Of a DNA stretch of 64,000 bases, positions 37,119 through 46,961 are shown piece after piece. Within the stretch, counting starts at the first letter, position 1; the number at the start of each line of letters is the position of its first letter. Both the position numbers and the translations under genes were made by a program. The stretch is from an uncultured Glaciecola sp. (lineage in GTDB: Bacteria; Pseudomonadota; Gammaproteobacteria; Enterobacterales; Alteromonadaceae), in NCBI GenBank assembly GCA_937125395.1, contig CAKZLI010000026.1, positions 1 to 64,000 of the forward strand. Reading direction: 5' to 3'. A model generated the notes under the pieces. That model ran no database searches. It saw nothing but the letters and a program-made list of their open reading frames with translations, and had not been told where the DNA came from.

Positions 37119-38801
37119 ATGTTGCGTTTAACTGATATTAAACTTCCCCTCGATCACGATGAACAGGCCATTGAGCTAGCGATATTAAGCAAACTCGATA
37201 TTCCTAAAAGCCAGCTGATCTCTTTTGCAATGTTTAAGCGAGGCTATGACGCACGTAATAACAAGAATATCCAGCTCATTTACACGTTAGATGTGAATGT
37301 CACTGAGCCTGAGGCGTTGCTTGTTCAGTTTGCCCAAGACCAACACGTGCGTGCTACCCCGGATATGACCTATAAGTTTGTCGGACACGCGCCAGAAGAT
37401 TTAACTGAACGCCCTGTTGTCGTCGGTTTAGGGCCATGTGGATTATTTGCTGCATTGATTTTGGCACAAATGGGCTTTAAACCGATTGTGTTGGAGCGAG
37501 GCAAAGAAGTCCGTGAACGGACGAAAGACACCTTTGGTTTTTGGCGTAAACAACCGCTTAACCCTGAATCGAATGTGCAATTTGGTGAAGGCGGTGCGGG
37601 GACATTTTCGGACGGTAAGCTGTATAGTCAGGTCAAAGATCGCAAGCATTATGGCCGCAAAGTATTACACGAATTTGTGAAAGCCGGTGCGCCCGAAGAA
37701 ATCATGTATGTCAGCAAACCGCATATTGGTACCTTTAAACTGGTCAATATGGTCGAAAAAATGCGTAAAGAAATCATCGAGCTTGGCGGCGAAATTCGCT
37801 TTAGTACAAGAGTAGAAAAACTCGAATTACAGGCCGATGCGCAAGTGCAATCAGAGACTAATCCAGATACATCACTTCATCCAGACACATCTAAGCGACA
37901 ATATAGCTTGCAAGGTTTGCATTTATCGGATGGCAGTTATTTACCTGCCAAACATGTGATCTTGGCGGTAGGTCATAGCGCACGTGATACGTTTGAAGCT
38001 TTGTATGAGCAAGGTGTCTATATCGAAGCCAAACCATTTTCAGTCGGTTTTCGGATCGAACACGAGCAAAGCATGATTGACAGTTGCCGCTTTGGTGATA
38101 ATGCCGGTAACCCTATCCTAGGGGCGGCAGATTATAAGCTCGTACATCATTGCAAAAATGGCCGTACGGTGTACAGTTTTTGTATGTGCCCAGGCGGTAC
38201 CGTGGTGGCAGCCGCTTCAGAGCCAGGTCGCGTCGTCACTAATGGTATGAGTCAATATTCGCGGCATGAACGCAACGCGAACAGCGCGATTGTCGTTGGC
38301 ATTACCCCAGAAAAAGATTTTCCAGGCCACCCCTTAGCAGGTATCGCATTACAACGTGGTTTAGAAGCGCTTGCGTATAAAGTGGGCGGAGAAAATTACT
38401 CTGCCCCTGCGCAATTAATTGGCGACTTTATGCAAGGCACACCTAGCGGAGAATTAGGCGGAGTTAAGCCTTCATATACGCCAGGTATTACCTTAACCGA
38501 TCTCAGTACTGTGGTACCCGATTACGTCACCCATGCAATTCGTGAAGCGATCCCGGCATTTAATAAACAAATCAAAGGTTTTGCTAAAAAAGACGGGTTA
38601 TTAACGGGCGTAGAAACAAGAACATCTTCTCCCATTAGTATCAAACGTGATGCTGATTATCAAAGTGTCAATGTCAAAGGTCTTTACCCTGCGGGTGAAG
38701 GTGCAGGTTATGCCGGTGGTATTTGGTCGGCTGGCATTGATGGCATACGTGTGGCTGAGGCTGCTGCAATAGATGCGTTGGCAAAGTTGGGCATCGCTTA
38801 G
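37119..38801 (+). CDS. Uncharacterised FAD-dependent dehydrogenase (COG2509 type)
   Basis: FAD protein of about 560 residues. An N-terminal alpha/beta domain (MLRLTDIKLPLDHDEQAIEL) is followed by the dinucleotide-binding motif VVVGLGPCGLFAALILAQMG. QFGEGGAGTFSDGKLY and YPAGEGAGYAGGIWSAGIDG are family signatures. A TTG at 37098 would give seven more residues, but the ATG at 37119 matches homologues. The family is widespread in gammaproteobacteria; the substrate is unknown. Confidence 0.88.
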   Translation: MLRLTDIKLPLDHDEQAIELAILSKLDIPKSQLISFAMFKRGYDARNNKNIQLIYTLDVNVTEPEALLVQFAQDQHVRATPDMTYKFVGHAPEDLTERPVVVGLGPCGLFAALILAQMGFKPIVLERGKEVRERTKDTFGFWRKQPLNPESNVQFGEGGAGTFSDGKLYSQVKDRKHYGRKVLHEFVKAGAPEEIMYVSKPHIGTFKLVNMVEKMRKEIIELGGEIRFSTRVEKLELQADAQVQSETNPDTSLHPDTSKRQYSLQGLHLSDGSYLPAKHVILAVGHSARDTFEALYEQGVYIEAKPFSVGFRIEHEQSMIDSCRFGDNAGNPILGAADYKLVHHCKNGRTVYSFCMCPGGTVVAAASEPGRVVTNGMSQYSRHERNANSAIVVGITPEKDFPGHPLAGIALQRGLEALAYKVGGENYSAPAQLIGDFMQGTPSGELGGVKPSYTPGITLTDLSTVVPDYVTHAIREAIPAFNKQIKGFAKKDGLLTGVETRTSSPISIKRDADYQSVNVKGLYPAGEGAGYAGGIWSAGIDGIRVAEAAAIDALAKLGIA

Positions 38802-38849
38802 ATATTTATATATATGACTAATCAAAAAACCTATTATCAAGGGACAACC

Positions 38850-39677
38850 ATGACAATTAAATTATTAAAAATGCTATCCAAATTAAAGTTATTCGCATTT
38901 AAGCAAACTGGATTGGCCACGGCTTTATCCCTCAGTGCGTCTCTTATGCTTACACTACCGGCTCAAGCGACTGTCGTTGAAGTTCGTACCGTTGTCGGTG
39001 ATTTTCAAGTTAATTTATTTGATGAAACCACCCCACAAAATGTGGAGAACTTGCTAAGTTATATTAATGCAGGTGCCTATAATAATAATGTTGTGCATCG
39101 CAGTGTGGATGATTTTATTGTGCAGATGGGTGGTTTCGAGTATGGGAATGCATTCCCACCTGATGCGATTGCGACTGGCGCAGGCGTGACCAATGAACCG
39201 CTGTTATCTAATGTTCGTGGTACTCTAGCGATGGCCAAAGTAGCTGGTAACCCCGACAGTGCAACCTCACAATTTTTCATAAATTTAGCGGACAACTCAG
39301 CTAATCTAGACGCCCAAAATGGCGGTTTTACTGTGTTAGGTCAAGTTATCGGTGACGGCATGGAGGTTGTTGATGCCATAGCGGCGTTATCTCGTTTTAA
39401 TTTTGGTGGTGCGTTTGCCGCGATACCATTACGTGATTATGTTTCGACTGATACCGAGCTACCAACAGATGATAATTTAGTGATTATTTATGATGTTGTT
39501 GTGGTTGATAGTGCAGTGATGACGAATCCAAATTTGGCGCCGGTACAAAATACGACCACTGCGCCCGCGAACTCAATTCCAGATACATCATTATCGAGTG
39601 GTGGCTCAGGCGGAGCGTTCGGTTTATGGGGTTTGTTGTGCATTGGAATGCTGGCTTGGCGTCGCTTGAGTATGTAA
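38850..39677 (+). CDS. Exported cyclophilin-type peptidyl-prolyl isomerase with GlyGly-CTERM tail
   Basis: Cyclophilin-fold prolyl isomerase of 275 residues. It has a long signal peptide with an Ala-x-Ala end (LPAQAT) and a catalytic domain with VHRSVDDFIVQMGGFEYG and DSATSQFFINLADNSANLD. The C-terminus, GGSGGAFGLWGLLCIGMLAW followed by RRLSM, is a GlyGly-CTERM tripartite signal, predicted to be cut by rhombosortase. The ATG at 38850 has an AAGGG ribosome site 7 nt upstream; an earlier ATG (38814) is less likely. The tail suggests export via type II secretion and surface anchoring or release. Confidence 0.88.
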   Translation: MTIKLLKMLSKLKLFAFKQTGLATALSLSASLMLTLPAQATVVEVRTVVGDFQVNLFDETTPQNVENLLSYINAGAYNNNVVHRSVDDFIVQMGGFEYGNAFPPDAIATGAGVTNEPLLSNVRGTLAMAKVAGNPDSATSQFFINLADNSANLDAQNGGFTVLGQVIGDGMEVVDAIAALSRFNFGGAFAAIPLRDYVSTDTELPTDDNLVIIYDVVVVDSAVMTNPNLAPVQNTTTAPANSIPDTSLSSGGSGGAFGLWGLLCIGMLAWRRLSM

Positions 39678-39763
39678 TTTGGTAAAGTTAAGCGATGAAC
39701 TATGATCTAAATGCTTGTTTTCTGGTATCAATAAGTTGTTGATTTACAATTAGATAAGGAATC

Positions 39764-40348
39764 ATGATGAGTAATGTAGTTAAAGATGTACTTGCAGCCA
39801 ATGCTGAATATGTCGCTGATTTTGGCAAAAAAGGTGAGTTACCAATGCCACCAGCTAAGCAGTTTGCCATTCTTACATGTATGGATGCTCGCTTAGATCC
39901 TGCTAAATATGCAGGATTATCTGAAGGTGATGCACATGTGATTCGCAATGCCGGTGGGCGAGCGAGTGATGATGCAATTCGTTCACTGGTTATTTCGTAC
40001 AAATTATTGGGCACTAAAGAGTGGTTTGTTATTCATCATACTGATTGTGGCATGGAAACCTTTACTTCTGAAACAATGGGTGAATTGTTGGCTGGTAGTC
40101 TACAAACCTCGTCCGTTGATGCATCAGGCTGGCATGATAGTAATGTAGGTGGTGGAACAACCGATGGCAAATACATTAATTGGTTAACGATCAGTGATCT
40201 AGGCAAAAGTGTTGTTGAAGATGTTGAACGTATTCGCAACAACTCAATGGTCCCAAGTGATATCCCAATCTATGGTTATGTATATGACTGTAAAACGGGA
40301 AATCTAGTAGAGGTCCCTGAAGCGACTGCAATAGGTAAAGCAAGCTAA
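39764..40348 (+). CDS. Beta-class carbonic anhydrase
   Basis: Zinc enzyme of 194 residues interconverting CO2 and bicarbonate. The ligands are Cys and Asp in TCMDARLDP and His and Cys in [25 protein letters not shown] is the conserved active-site segment. The subgroup is the short 'beta-carbonic anhydrase/YbcF-like' one, as in Mycobacterium Rv1284-type enzymes. A TAAGGAATC ribosome site precedes the ATG. Probably monocistronic. Confidence 0.92.
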   Translation: MMSNVVKDVLAANAEYVADFGKKGELPMPPAKQFAILTCMDARLDPAKYAGLSEGDAHVIRNAGGRASDDAIRSLVISYKLLGTKEWFVIHHTDCGMETFTSETMGELLAGSLQTSSVDASGWHDSNVGGGTTDGKYINWLTISDLGKSVVEDVERIRNNSMVPSDIPIYGYVYDCKTGNLVEVPEATAIGKAS

Positions 40349-40489
40349 TTGACTGCACTGTCAATGATACGATGAGGAAGTATTAATGTGGGAACAGCGC
40401 ACATTCCCAAAGGCCTGCATGTATTGCTTTCGCGGTTTTGTTGACTAGAATTAAGATTTAGTGGACTAAACATTAACGGAAATACTGCA

Positions 40490-40732
40490 ATGATAAATAT
40501 ACTGGATTTAACGAATTTTTTTGGCTGGTGCCTTGTCATCAACACCATTATTTTACTTGTCAGTGGGGGCTTATTATTACTCTTTCGGGACTGGGTTATC
40601 AGTATGCATAGTAAGATGATTGGAGTGCCTGTCAATACCTTACCTATTTTGTACTTTCAGTATTTTGGGAATTACAAAATCGGTGTATTACTTTTGAATT
40701 TGACGCCTTATATCGCTTTAAAATTAATGTAG
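40490..40732 (+). CDS. Small DUF6868-like membrane protein
   Basis: Protein of 80 residues with two hydrophobic helices, about 12-33 and 55-78. It contains the segments NFFGWCLVINTIILLVSGG and FGNYKIGVLLLNLTPYIALK. The pattern resembles the DUF6868 family of marine bacteria; that match is from memory and function is unknown. It stands alone between the carbonic anhydrase gene and the convergent sortase-system kinase. The 141-bp gap upstream has no obvious motif. Confidence 0.65.
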   Translation: MINILDLTNFFGWCLVINTIILLVSGGLLLLFRDWVISMHSKMIGVPVNTLPILYFQYFGNYKIGVLLLNLTPYIALKLM

Positions 40733-40759
40733 ACTCTCAACAAAATACGAAGACCAAAC

Positions 40760-42946
40760 CTAATTGACAGAAGGCAAGGTAAACACAAACTGCACCGTCA
40801 CACCTTGCCCCTCGTCTGAATTAGCAATTTGCATCTTACCGTTATGGTACATGGCGAGCATATTGGCGATATATAAACCCAATCCTAAATGCACTTGTTG
40901 CGGGTCGTCAGTGGCACGAATAGACACCATTGATTCGAGTAACTGATCTTGCATATTTTGCGGTAATGTCGGACCAATATTGCTAATCGCAATAATCAAT
41001 TGACCCTGTTTCTGCGTTAAACGCAGGGTGATTTGAGAGCCTCGCTCAGCAAAATCAATGGCGTTGGCCAATACTTTATCCAGCATCTGAGCAAATAACT
41101 CAGGCGCGCCATGCAGTCTAACCTGACTGTCAGGCGCTATAGAGTTATCAAAATAAAACGTATGCTCTTTGGCTGTCATTTGGCTATTGCCAATCATATT
41201 GTCGCATAGGGCAATCACATCAAATGACTCACGTTCATTGCTTTTTAGGGTATGTTCCAGACGAGTGGCTTCACTCATGTTTTGTAAAATTAGGCTCAAG
41301 CGCTTGATCCCATCTTGCGCCCGTTGAATAAACACATCGTTTTGCGGGTTGGGTCGCGCGGTATTATTTAACGCTAGGTTCTCCAATGAAGAATTGACAA
41401 TCGCCACAGGGGTGCGCAGTTCATGGGATAAACGCGCCGCCATATTTTCAAGATAATGGTTGTATTGAGCAAGGCGCTCTAACACTTGAGAAAAGCTGCG
41501 CCCGAGATCGCCAATCTCATCACTGGCATCTTGGCTGGGGATCATGCCGATGATCTTACCTTGTGGATCAATGGCTTGCTCAGTGTCATTACGTAAACGT
41601 CGAATGCGTGATGAAATGCGTGTAGCAAACAAAAACAGCACCAATGTGCCAATCACCAAAACACTCAAAAAGAAATGAAATTGTTGCTCTAAGGCTTTAT
41701 TACGTAGGGTACGAATGCCATTAGTGGTTTGCTCCACGACGACGGCGCCCATGACTTCTCCTGCGACAAATATTGGATGTGCAGCAGATAAAATCACCGC
41801 TTGTTTGTCCAAGCTTAAACGCCACAACGTATCCGGCTCGCCACGTAGCGCCATTTCTATGTCTTGTCCGGCAAGCTCATACGCGTCTGCTAATTCATCA
41901 ATAAACACTTTGGGAGGCTCGTTTAATACCATGTAGTACAGCGGAAATAACCACTGTGATTCAATATAGGTCCACAAGGTGGGACTTTGCTCATAGGATT
42001 CAGCGACATTTAAGCCAGAGGCATTTTGAATATCACCCGCGCGCGCTAATACCCGTTTATGTTTGTCGACGACCCATACGCGAGCATTGGCGTACTCAAG
42101 GCCTTGGACGATTTGTTCGATTTCAGGAGAGGGGATCAATACAGTGCCTAGCGCATCCGATTGAGTCGGATTGGCGGTGCCGATGGTGCGCTCTTTTAGG
42201 CGAGTGTCATTATCATCCACATCAGTAATGGCAAAGGCGATATTACTAGCCATGATATTGAGGGGTATGCGTAATTCAATCCGATAACCTTGCGTTGATT
42301 GCGTCCAGTGTCCTTGAATGCGGGTTTCTAATTTAAGTGGGACAAATGCCGATTCATTATTTTCTAACAGATACGCATTGACCCAGCCGGGTTGGTAAGG
42401 GGCTACCAAGTAACGCTCAAATTGACCAGTTTGATTGATCATCGCAATTTGTAAAAAATCATTACGGTCTACCCTAAGCGCATTTTCATTTCGGTACACC
42501 ACCGCGTCATCCACGACATCAAACATGACATATAGGTAACGCCCAAATTGCCCCACCATATGGGTAAATGACAAATCAGATCCACTGTAGGCTTGGGTTT
42601 GTTCGATAATATTGTCTTGCCCGTAGTGGATCATGTAATCGTCATACTCACGCCAGTCGGCTAATTGACCATCGAGTTGAATAGGATATTTGATGGGGTG
42701 GGCGTACAGATCTGTGCCTGGTTTGACGGTATTGACCAATGCAGATTGCTCGGTAAAAATCACCGGACGTTCATGTAATGCCGTCGCCACAGCTCTTGCG
42801 GTACCTACCATGGTTTGTTCTTGGCCGATACGTAGATAGGTTTCAAGCTCCCACACATATTGATAGCCCAGATAAGGTATACACAACAAAAAGGCAGAGA
42901 AGAAGAGAAGTTTAGCGCGTATACCCAGTCTGAAAATTGCTTTCAT
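40760..42946 (-). CDS. pdsS: Dedicated sortase system sensor histidine kinase
   Basis: Membrane histidine kinase of 728 residues. TM1 lies about residues 10-27 and a very large periplasmic region of about 400 residues follows. TM2 (FFLSVLVIGTLVLFLFA) and HAMP come next. The H-box is LSHELRTPVAIV and the G-box GLGLYIANMLAMYHNG. The frame is open to 43015, but the ATG at 42946 begins MKAIFRLGIRAKLLFF and avoids overlap with the response regulator gene, which ends 1 nt away. Context and layout match the TIGR03785-type kinase of proteobacterial dedicated sortase loci. Confidence 0.9.
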   Translation of the reverse strand: MKAIFRLGIRAKLLFFSAFLLCIPYLGYQYVWELETYLRIGQEQTMVGTARAVATALHERPVIFTEQSALVNTVKPGTDLYAHPIKYPIQLDGQLADWREYDDYMIHYGQDNIIEQTQAYSGSDLSFTHMVGQFGRYLYVMFDVVDDAVVYRNENALRVDRNDFLQIAMINQTGQFERYLVAPYQPGWVNAYLLENNESAFVPLKLETRIQGHWTQSTQGYRIELRIPLNIMASNIAFAITDVDDNDTRLKERTIGTANPTQSDALGTVLIPSPEIEQIVQGLEYANARVWVVDKHKRVLARAGDIQNASGLNVAESYEQSPTLWTYIESQWLFPLYYMVLNEPPKVFIDELADAYELAGQDIEMALRGEPDTLWRLSLDKQAVILSAAHPIFVAGEVMGAVVVEQTTNGIRTLRNKALEQQFHFFLSVLVIGTLVLFLFATRISSRIRRLRNDTEQAIDPQGKIIGMIPSQDASDEIGDLGRSFSQVLERLAQYNHYLENMAARLSHELRTPVAIVNSSLENLALNNTARPNPQNDVFIQRAQDGIKRLSLILQNMSEATRLEHTLKSNERESFDVIALCDNMIGNSQMTAKEHTFYFDNSIAPDSQVRLHGAPELFAQMLDKVLANAIDFAERGSQITLRLTQKQGQLIIAISNIGPTLPQNMQDQLLESMVSIRATDDPQQVHLGLGLYIANMLAMYHNGKMQIANSDEGQGVTVQFVFTLPSVN

Positions 42947-42947
42947 A

Positions 42948-43637
42948 TTAGTACTGCTTCCAACGATAACCCATCCCGTAGACGGTTTCGATGTAATCAA
43001 ATTGTGCATCAACACTCATAAATTTTTTGCGAATACGTTTAATGTGTGAGGTGATCGTGGTGTCATCTACCACCATTTGTGATTCATCCATCAGTTGCTG
43101 GCGTGATTTGACATGACCTTGGTGTTTGACTATCGCATGCAGCATCCAAAATTCGGTGACCGTCAAATCGATAGGTTGGGTTTGCCAAGTTAGTTTCATG
43201 CGTAACGCATCGATAAATAAGTCGCCGACAGTCATGCTGTCATCGGTTTTGGGCGTTGCTTGTAAGGCTTCCGTGCGCCGAAATAACGCACCGATACGGG
43301 CTAATAAATGCAGCAAACTAATGTCTTTGGTCAGGTAATCATCCGCGCCTAAACGCAGGCCACTAATAGTATCTACATCATTATCTCGTGCCGTAAAAAA
43401 GATAATCGGTAAGGTTTGCGATAAGTTACGCAGCTGTTGGCATAACACAAATCCACCATCCATTTCTTCGCCTAAACCAATATCAATGATGGCCAGATCC
43501 GGAAGTTGCATAGCAAACGCACGCTCGGCATCTGCACGCGAGGCATACGCATTGACGTGATAACCATGCTGATTCAGCGCAGCGATATAATTTTCACGTA
43601 ACGCTTGATCGTCTTCTACTAATGCAATGTGTTTCAA
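42948..43637 (-). CDS. pdsR: Dedicated sortase system response regulator
   Basis: OmpR-type regulator of 229 residues. The receiver domain has the acidic pair VEDD, the phosphoacceptor Asp in LAIIDIGLGEE, FFTAR and the Lys in DDYLTKDIS. A C-terminal winged helix includes DLTVTEFWMLHAIVKH and YGMGYRW. It is the first gene of the two-component unit and is divergent from pdsO with 211 bp between. It should respond to the neighbouring kinase and may control the sortase operon. Confidence 0.92.
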   Translation of the reverse strand: MKHIALVEDDQALRENYIAALNQHGYHVNAYASRADAERAFAMQLPDLAIIDIGLGEEMDGGFVLCQQLRNLSQTLPIIFFTARDNDVDTISGLRLGADDYLTKDISLLHLLARIGALFRRTEALQATPKTDDSMTVGDLFIDALRMKLTWQTQPIDLTVTEFWMLHAIVKHQGHVKSRQQLMDESQMVVDDTTITSHIKRIRKKFMSVDAQFDYIETVYGMGYRWKQY

Positions 43638-43848
43638 AAATGGTGACTCAGTTAATTAAACAACCTCTTCACTATACTCATTTTTAGCATGATGAAAAGT
43701 CTGGAAGTGCGAACGGAGCACATTTCCATTTTTTCGCCACAATTGATCGCTACATTGCCATTTTTCCAGCCAAAAAAAGCCCAATAGGTTTGTTGTAATT
43801 ACCCTGTCACTAAGACACATCATTTGTTAATTAAAAAAGGAACACCTC

Positions 43849-44628
43849 ATGTCATATTCACATTTTATTGCTGGCACAGCATTATGCGTTGTCACCACTT
43901 GCTCTGCGGCGCAAACGACACCTACCGAGCACACGGATAACCAGCTTGCCCCTGCTGTACAATCAGCATCGAATGATGCAACTCGTCTCAACACAACCCA
44001 CAATGCGTATGGTTTCGGTGGCGGCTTGTTAGCCGGTGCTGCGTTAGGCGGGCCGGTGGGGGCAATCATTGGCGCTACGCTGGGCGTATTAATGGTTGAA
44101 GAGCATAACGATGATACTCGTATTGCTGGATTACAAAATGACTTAATGCTGGCACGACATTCATTAACTGCTAAGGACGAGGAATTAGTGGCGTTAGTAT
44201 CAGCGCAACAACAGTATCAATCTATACAACCAGTCAGTTATACCACGACAACGCTCGTACCAGATTTTCCTGAAATGAAAAGTCATATTCAGTTTGTTTC
44301 TGGTATGACAGACATCGCACCTAGTTATTTTGATCAACTGGATTTGTTGGCGAACGTGTTAAAAGATAACGCGAAGTTACACGTTAGTTTAACCGGTTTT
44401 GCCGATTTGCGAGGTTCGAGTGAAGACAATTTATTGCTTTCCGCTGCGCGTACAGATGCGGTCAAAGCATATTTACTTCAAGCACAGGTGCCAGCGCGAC
44501 AAATCAACACGTTTTCACTCGGGGAAAGCCAAGCACAACAAGCAAGCACATGGGATGAAACGTTATTTTTTGACCGTCGGGTAACGCTGCATATCACGCC
44601 AATCACGACAATGACAGCAGCCAATTAA
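43849..44628 (+). CDS. pdsO: Sortase-associated OmpA-like protein PdsO
   Basis: Exported protein of 259 residues. It has a signal peptide ending near TCSAAQ, then a glycine-zipper membrane segment (GGGLLAGAALGGPVGAIIGA), a coiled-coil-like part and an OmpA C-terminal peptidoglycan-binding domain (LTGFADLRGSSEDNLLLSAA). It begins the plus-strand sortase transcript; an AAAAGGAAC ribosome site precedes the ATG. OmpA domain suggests that it anchors the system to peptidoglycan. Confidence 0.9.
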   Translation: MSYSHFIAGTALCVVTTCSAAQTTPTEHTDNQLAPAVQSASNDATRLNTTHNAYGFGGGLLAGAALGGPVGAIIGATLGVLMVEEHNDDTRIAGLQNDLMLARHSLTAKDEELVALVSAQQQYQSIQPVSYTTTTLVPDFPEMKSHIQFVSGMTDIAPSYFDQLDLLANVLKDNAKLHVSLTGFADLRGSSEDNLLLSAARTDAVKAYLLQAQVPARQINTFSLGESQAQQASTWDETLFFDRRVTLHITPITTMTAAN

Positions 44629-44710
44629 TGGCTGCTTATTCTCAGGTTCGATGAGCCTCATTGCGTCTCGTGCTGTAACGCGAGTCACTGACATTTAAGG
44701 GATCACTATC

Positions 44711-46960
44711 ATGATAAAAATCATTATACTCGGGCTAGCGGTGATTGGTGGGGCTAGTTTACTGGCGTCCAATCGATTTGACGATCAACCTGTTCTTGCG
44801 GGTGGATCTGCAAATGCTATGACAAGTGTTGCGGCGAGCAATCCACCCCAAATCGACATTAACATACAAGGCAGTACCGGATTGATTAATCATGCACCGA
44901 ATGTCGTGACGAATATTTTTCAGGTAGAAGAAGGCACATTGTTTTTTGACCATGTGCAGGCGGGTATGGCTAAATCGTATGTGGCAAGTCCGGTGATCAA
45001 TACCAGTGTAGATATGCAAATTAGTGGGGTCGTTGAGCGAACTAGAGTAACCCAAACATTCGTCAATCATAGTAGTGACTGGGTGGATGCGACGTATGTA
45101 TTTCCAGTGCCTGTGGGGGCGGCCGTTGATGAATTGTTGATGACGATAGGTGCACGCAAAATTGAAGGGCAGATCCAAGAAAAGCAACAAGCCATTAAGA
45201 CCTTTAATGAAGCCAAACAAGCCGGGAAAAAAGCCAGTTTGGTGTTACAAAAACGGCCTAATTTGTTCACCAATAAAATAGCGAATATTGGACCGAATGA
45301 GCGCATCGAGATCAGTATTACCTATCAAAATATTGCACAGTATGCCGATGGTGAATACTCGGTACGTTTTCCGATGACGCTGGCTGAGCGTTATGCTGTT
45401 ATAGCTGATAGTGCTGTTGATACAGCAGGCGTAGCGGCAAAGGTTGAAGTAATTGACCCCTTGAATATGAAGCAACATGAGGTCGATTTTGTGTTGCGCC
45501 TAGAGACACAATCAAATGCGACACAAATCCATTCAACCACTCATTCAATAGAAAGCCAAGCGATAGAACAGGGTGTGTATGAAGTCATGTTGAGTCAGGA
45601 CACGATTGCTAATCAAGATTTGGTGATCAAGTGGCGCAGTGCACAAGATAATGTGCCGGTAGTAGCGCATTATCAACAGCAAGTGCGAGATGCTGTCTAT
45701 GGATTAGTGCATATTGTGCCGCCGCAAACGGTACCTGAATTGCAACCTAAGCATACTATTTTTGTATTGGACTCGTCTGGGTCAATGCATGGTACGGCGT
45801 TAACGCAAGCTGTCCAAGCCATAAGGGTTGGCTTGACTCAGTTAAATGAGGCGGATTCGTTTAATATTGTTGATTTTGATAGTGATGCAAGAGGCTTATG
45901 GGCAGAAGCTAAAACAGCAGATTGGCAACATTTGCAAGAGGCACAGACGTTTTTGGCTAATGTGGATTCTGATGGCGGCACAAATATCAGCGACGCGTTG
46001 CAGTTGTCGTTAACAACACTGACAGGGCCCGATGATCAGTTAACTCAAGTGATATTTATAACGGATGGCAGTATTGATAATGAAACGGCATTGATCCAAC
46101 AAATTGCTGGCACGATTGGGCAGCGTCGCTTGTTTACGGTTGGGATTGGTGCTGCACCCAATGCCTTTTTTATGGAATACGCGGCGATGATGGGCAAGGG
46201 GATATTTACCTATATTGATAATGTAGATGATGTGCAACACACCATGACGAGGTTATTTGCCAAACTCAATCATCCAGCTTTAACCGATTTACAGCTTATT
46301 TTGGGCGATGAATCTAGGTTGGAAGCACTCAAATCAATTGAGGTCTACCCCAAAGTGCTACCTGATATCTATCATGGTGAGCCTATCGTGTTGAGTTATC
46401 GTTATGCAGGCTATCTCGATACGATGTCTTCCGATCTTGAGGCGTTGATGGTCACGGGGCAAATGCGCGTGGCAGGAGAGGCGAAGACCATTCAGTTGCC
46501 GTTAACAGTTAATTTAATAGGGTCAGATCCAATTTATCAGCCCAAAGGATTAAATAAATTATGGGCGCGGGCCAAAATCAAAGAGATCACCACTTGGCCG
46601 TTTACCAATACCGAGTATTTGCCAGAAGATTTAGCGTCTATTATGCAAAACCAGATCACCGAAACGGCACTAGCTGCAAAAATTGTGAGTAAGTATACCG
46701 CTTTGGTTGCGGTAGATGTGACGCCAACCAAACCTATCAACATCCAAGCTAAAGAAGTGAATGTAGCAAATGCGAAAGCTGCGCACTTAAATCGTCAACG
46801 CCAAGCGAGCTTACAACAAGGGCAGTTACCACAAACAGCCACATCCATGGGGTTGTTATGGGTAATGGGTTGGATAGGCGTTTTTGGGTTAGTGGCTCGC
46901 TTTATTACTAAAGGCGCAGCGAATGGTGTGGTTAGTAACCAACATAAAGGACGTACATAG
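44711..46960 (+). CDS. Marine proteobacterial sortase target protein (VIT-vWA, LPQTA tail)
   Basis: Exported protein of 749 residues and the substrate of the adjacent sortase. An N-terminal hydrophobic signal is followed by a VIT domain (YVFPVPVGAAVDELLMTIG, RPNLFTNKIANIGPNERIEI) and a vWA domain with a MIDAS site (FVLDSSGSMHG, TDGSIDNET). The C-terminus carries the sorting signal LPQTA at 706-710, a hydrophobic helix (LLWVMGWIGVFGLVARF) and a basic tail. Sequence layout matches TIGR03788. It probably forms a surface or periplasmic adhesion-type factor; function inferred. Confidence 0.92.
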   Translation: MIKIIILGLAVIGGASLLASNRFDDQPVLAGGSANAMTSVAASNPPQIDINIQGSTGLINHAPNVVTNIFQVEEGTLFFDHVQAGMAKSYVASPVINTSVDMQISGVVERTRVTQTFVNHSSDWVDATYVFPVPVGAAVDELLMTIGARKIEGQIQEKQQAIKTFNEAKQAGKKASLVLQKRPNLFTNKIANIGPNERIEISITYQNIAQYADGEYSVRFPMTLAERYAVIADSAVDTAGVAAKVEVIDPLNMKQHEVDFVLRLETQSNATQIHSTTHSIESQAIEQGVYEVMLSQDTIANQDLVIKWRSAQDNVPVVAHYQQQVRDAVYGLVHIVPPQTVPELQPKHTIFVLDSSGSMHGTALTQAVQAIRVGLTQLNEADSFNIVDFDSDARGLWAEAKTADWQHLQEAQTFLANVDSDGGTNISDALQLSLTTLTGPDDQLTQVIFITDGSIDNETALIQQIAGTIGQRRLFTVGIGAAPNAFFMEYAAMMGKGIFTYIDNVDDVQHTMTRLFAKLNHPALTDLQLILGDESRLEALKSIEVYPKVLPDIYHGEPIVLSYRYAGYLDTMSSDLEALMVTGQMRVAGEAKTIQLPLTVNLIGSDPIYQPKGLNKLWARAKIKEITTWPFTNTEYLPEDLASIMQNQITETALAAKIVSKYTALVAVDVTPTKPINIQAKEVNVANAKAAHLNRQRQASLQQGQLPQTATSMGLLWVMGWIGVFGLVARFITKGAANGVVSNQHKGRT

Positions 46961-46961
46961 T

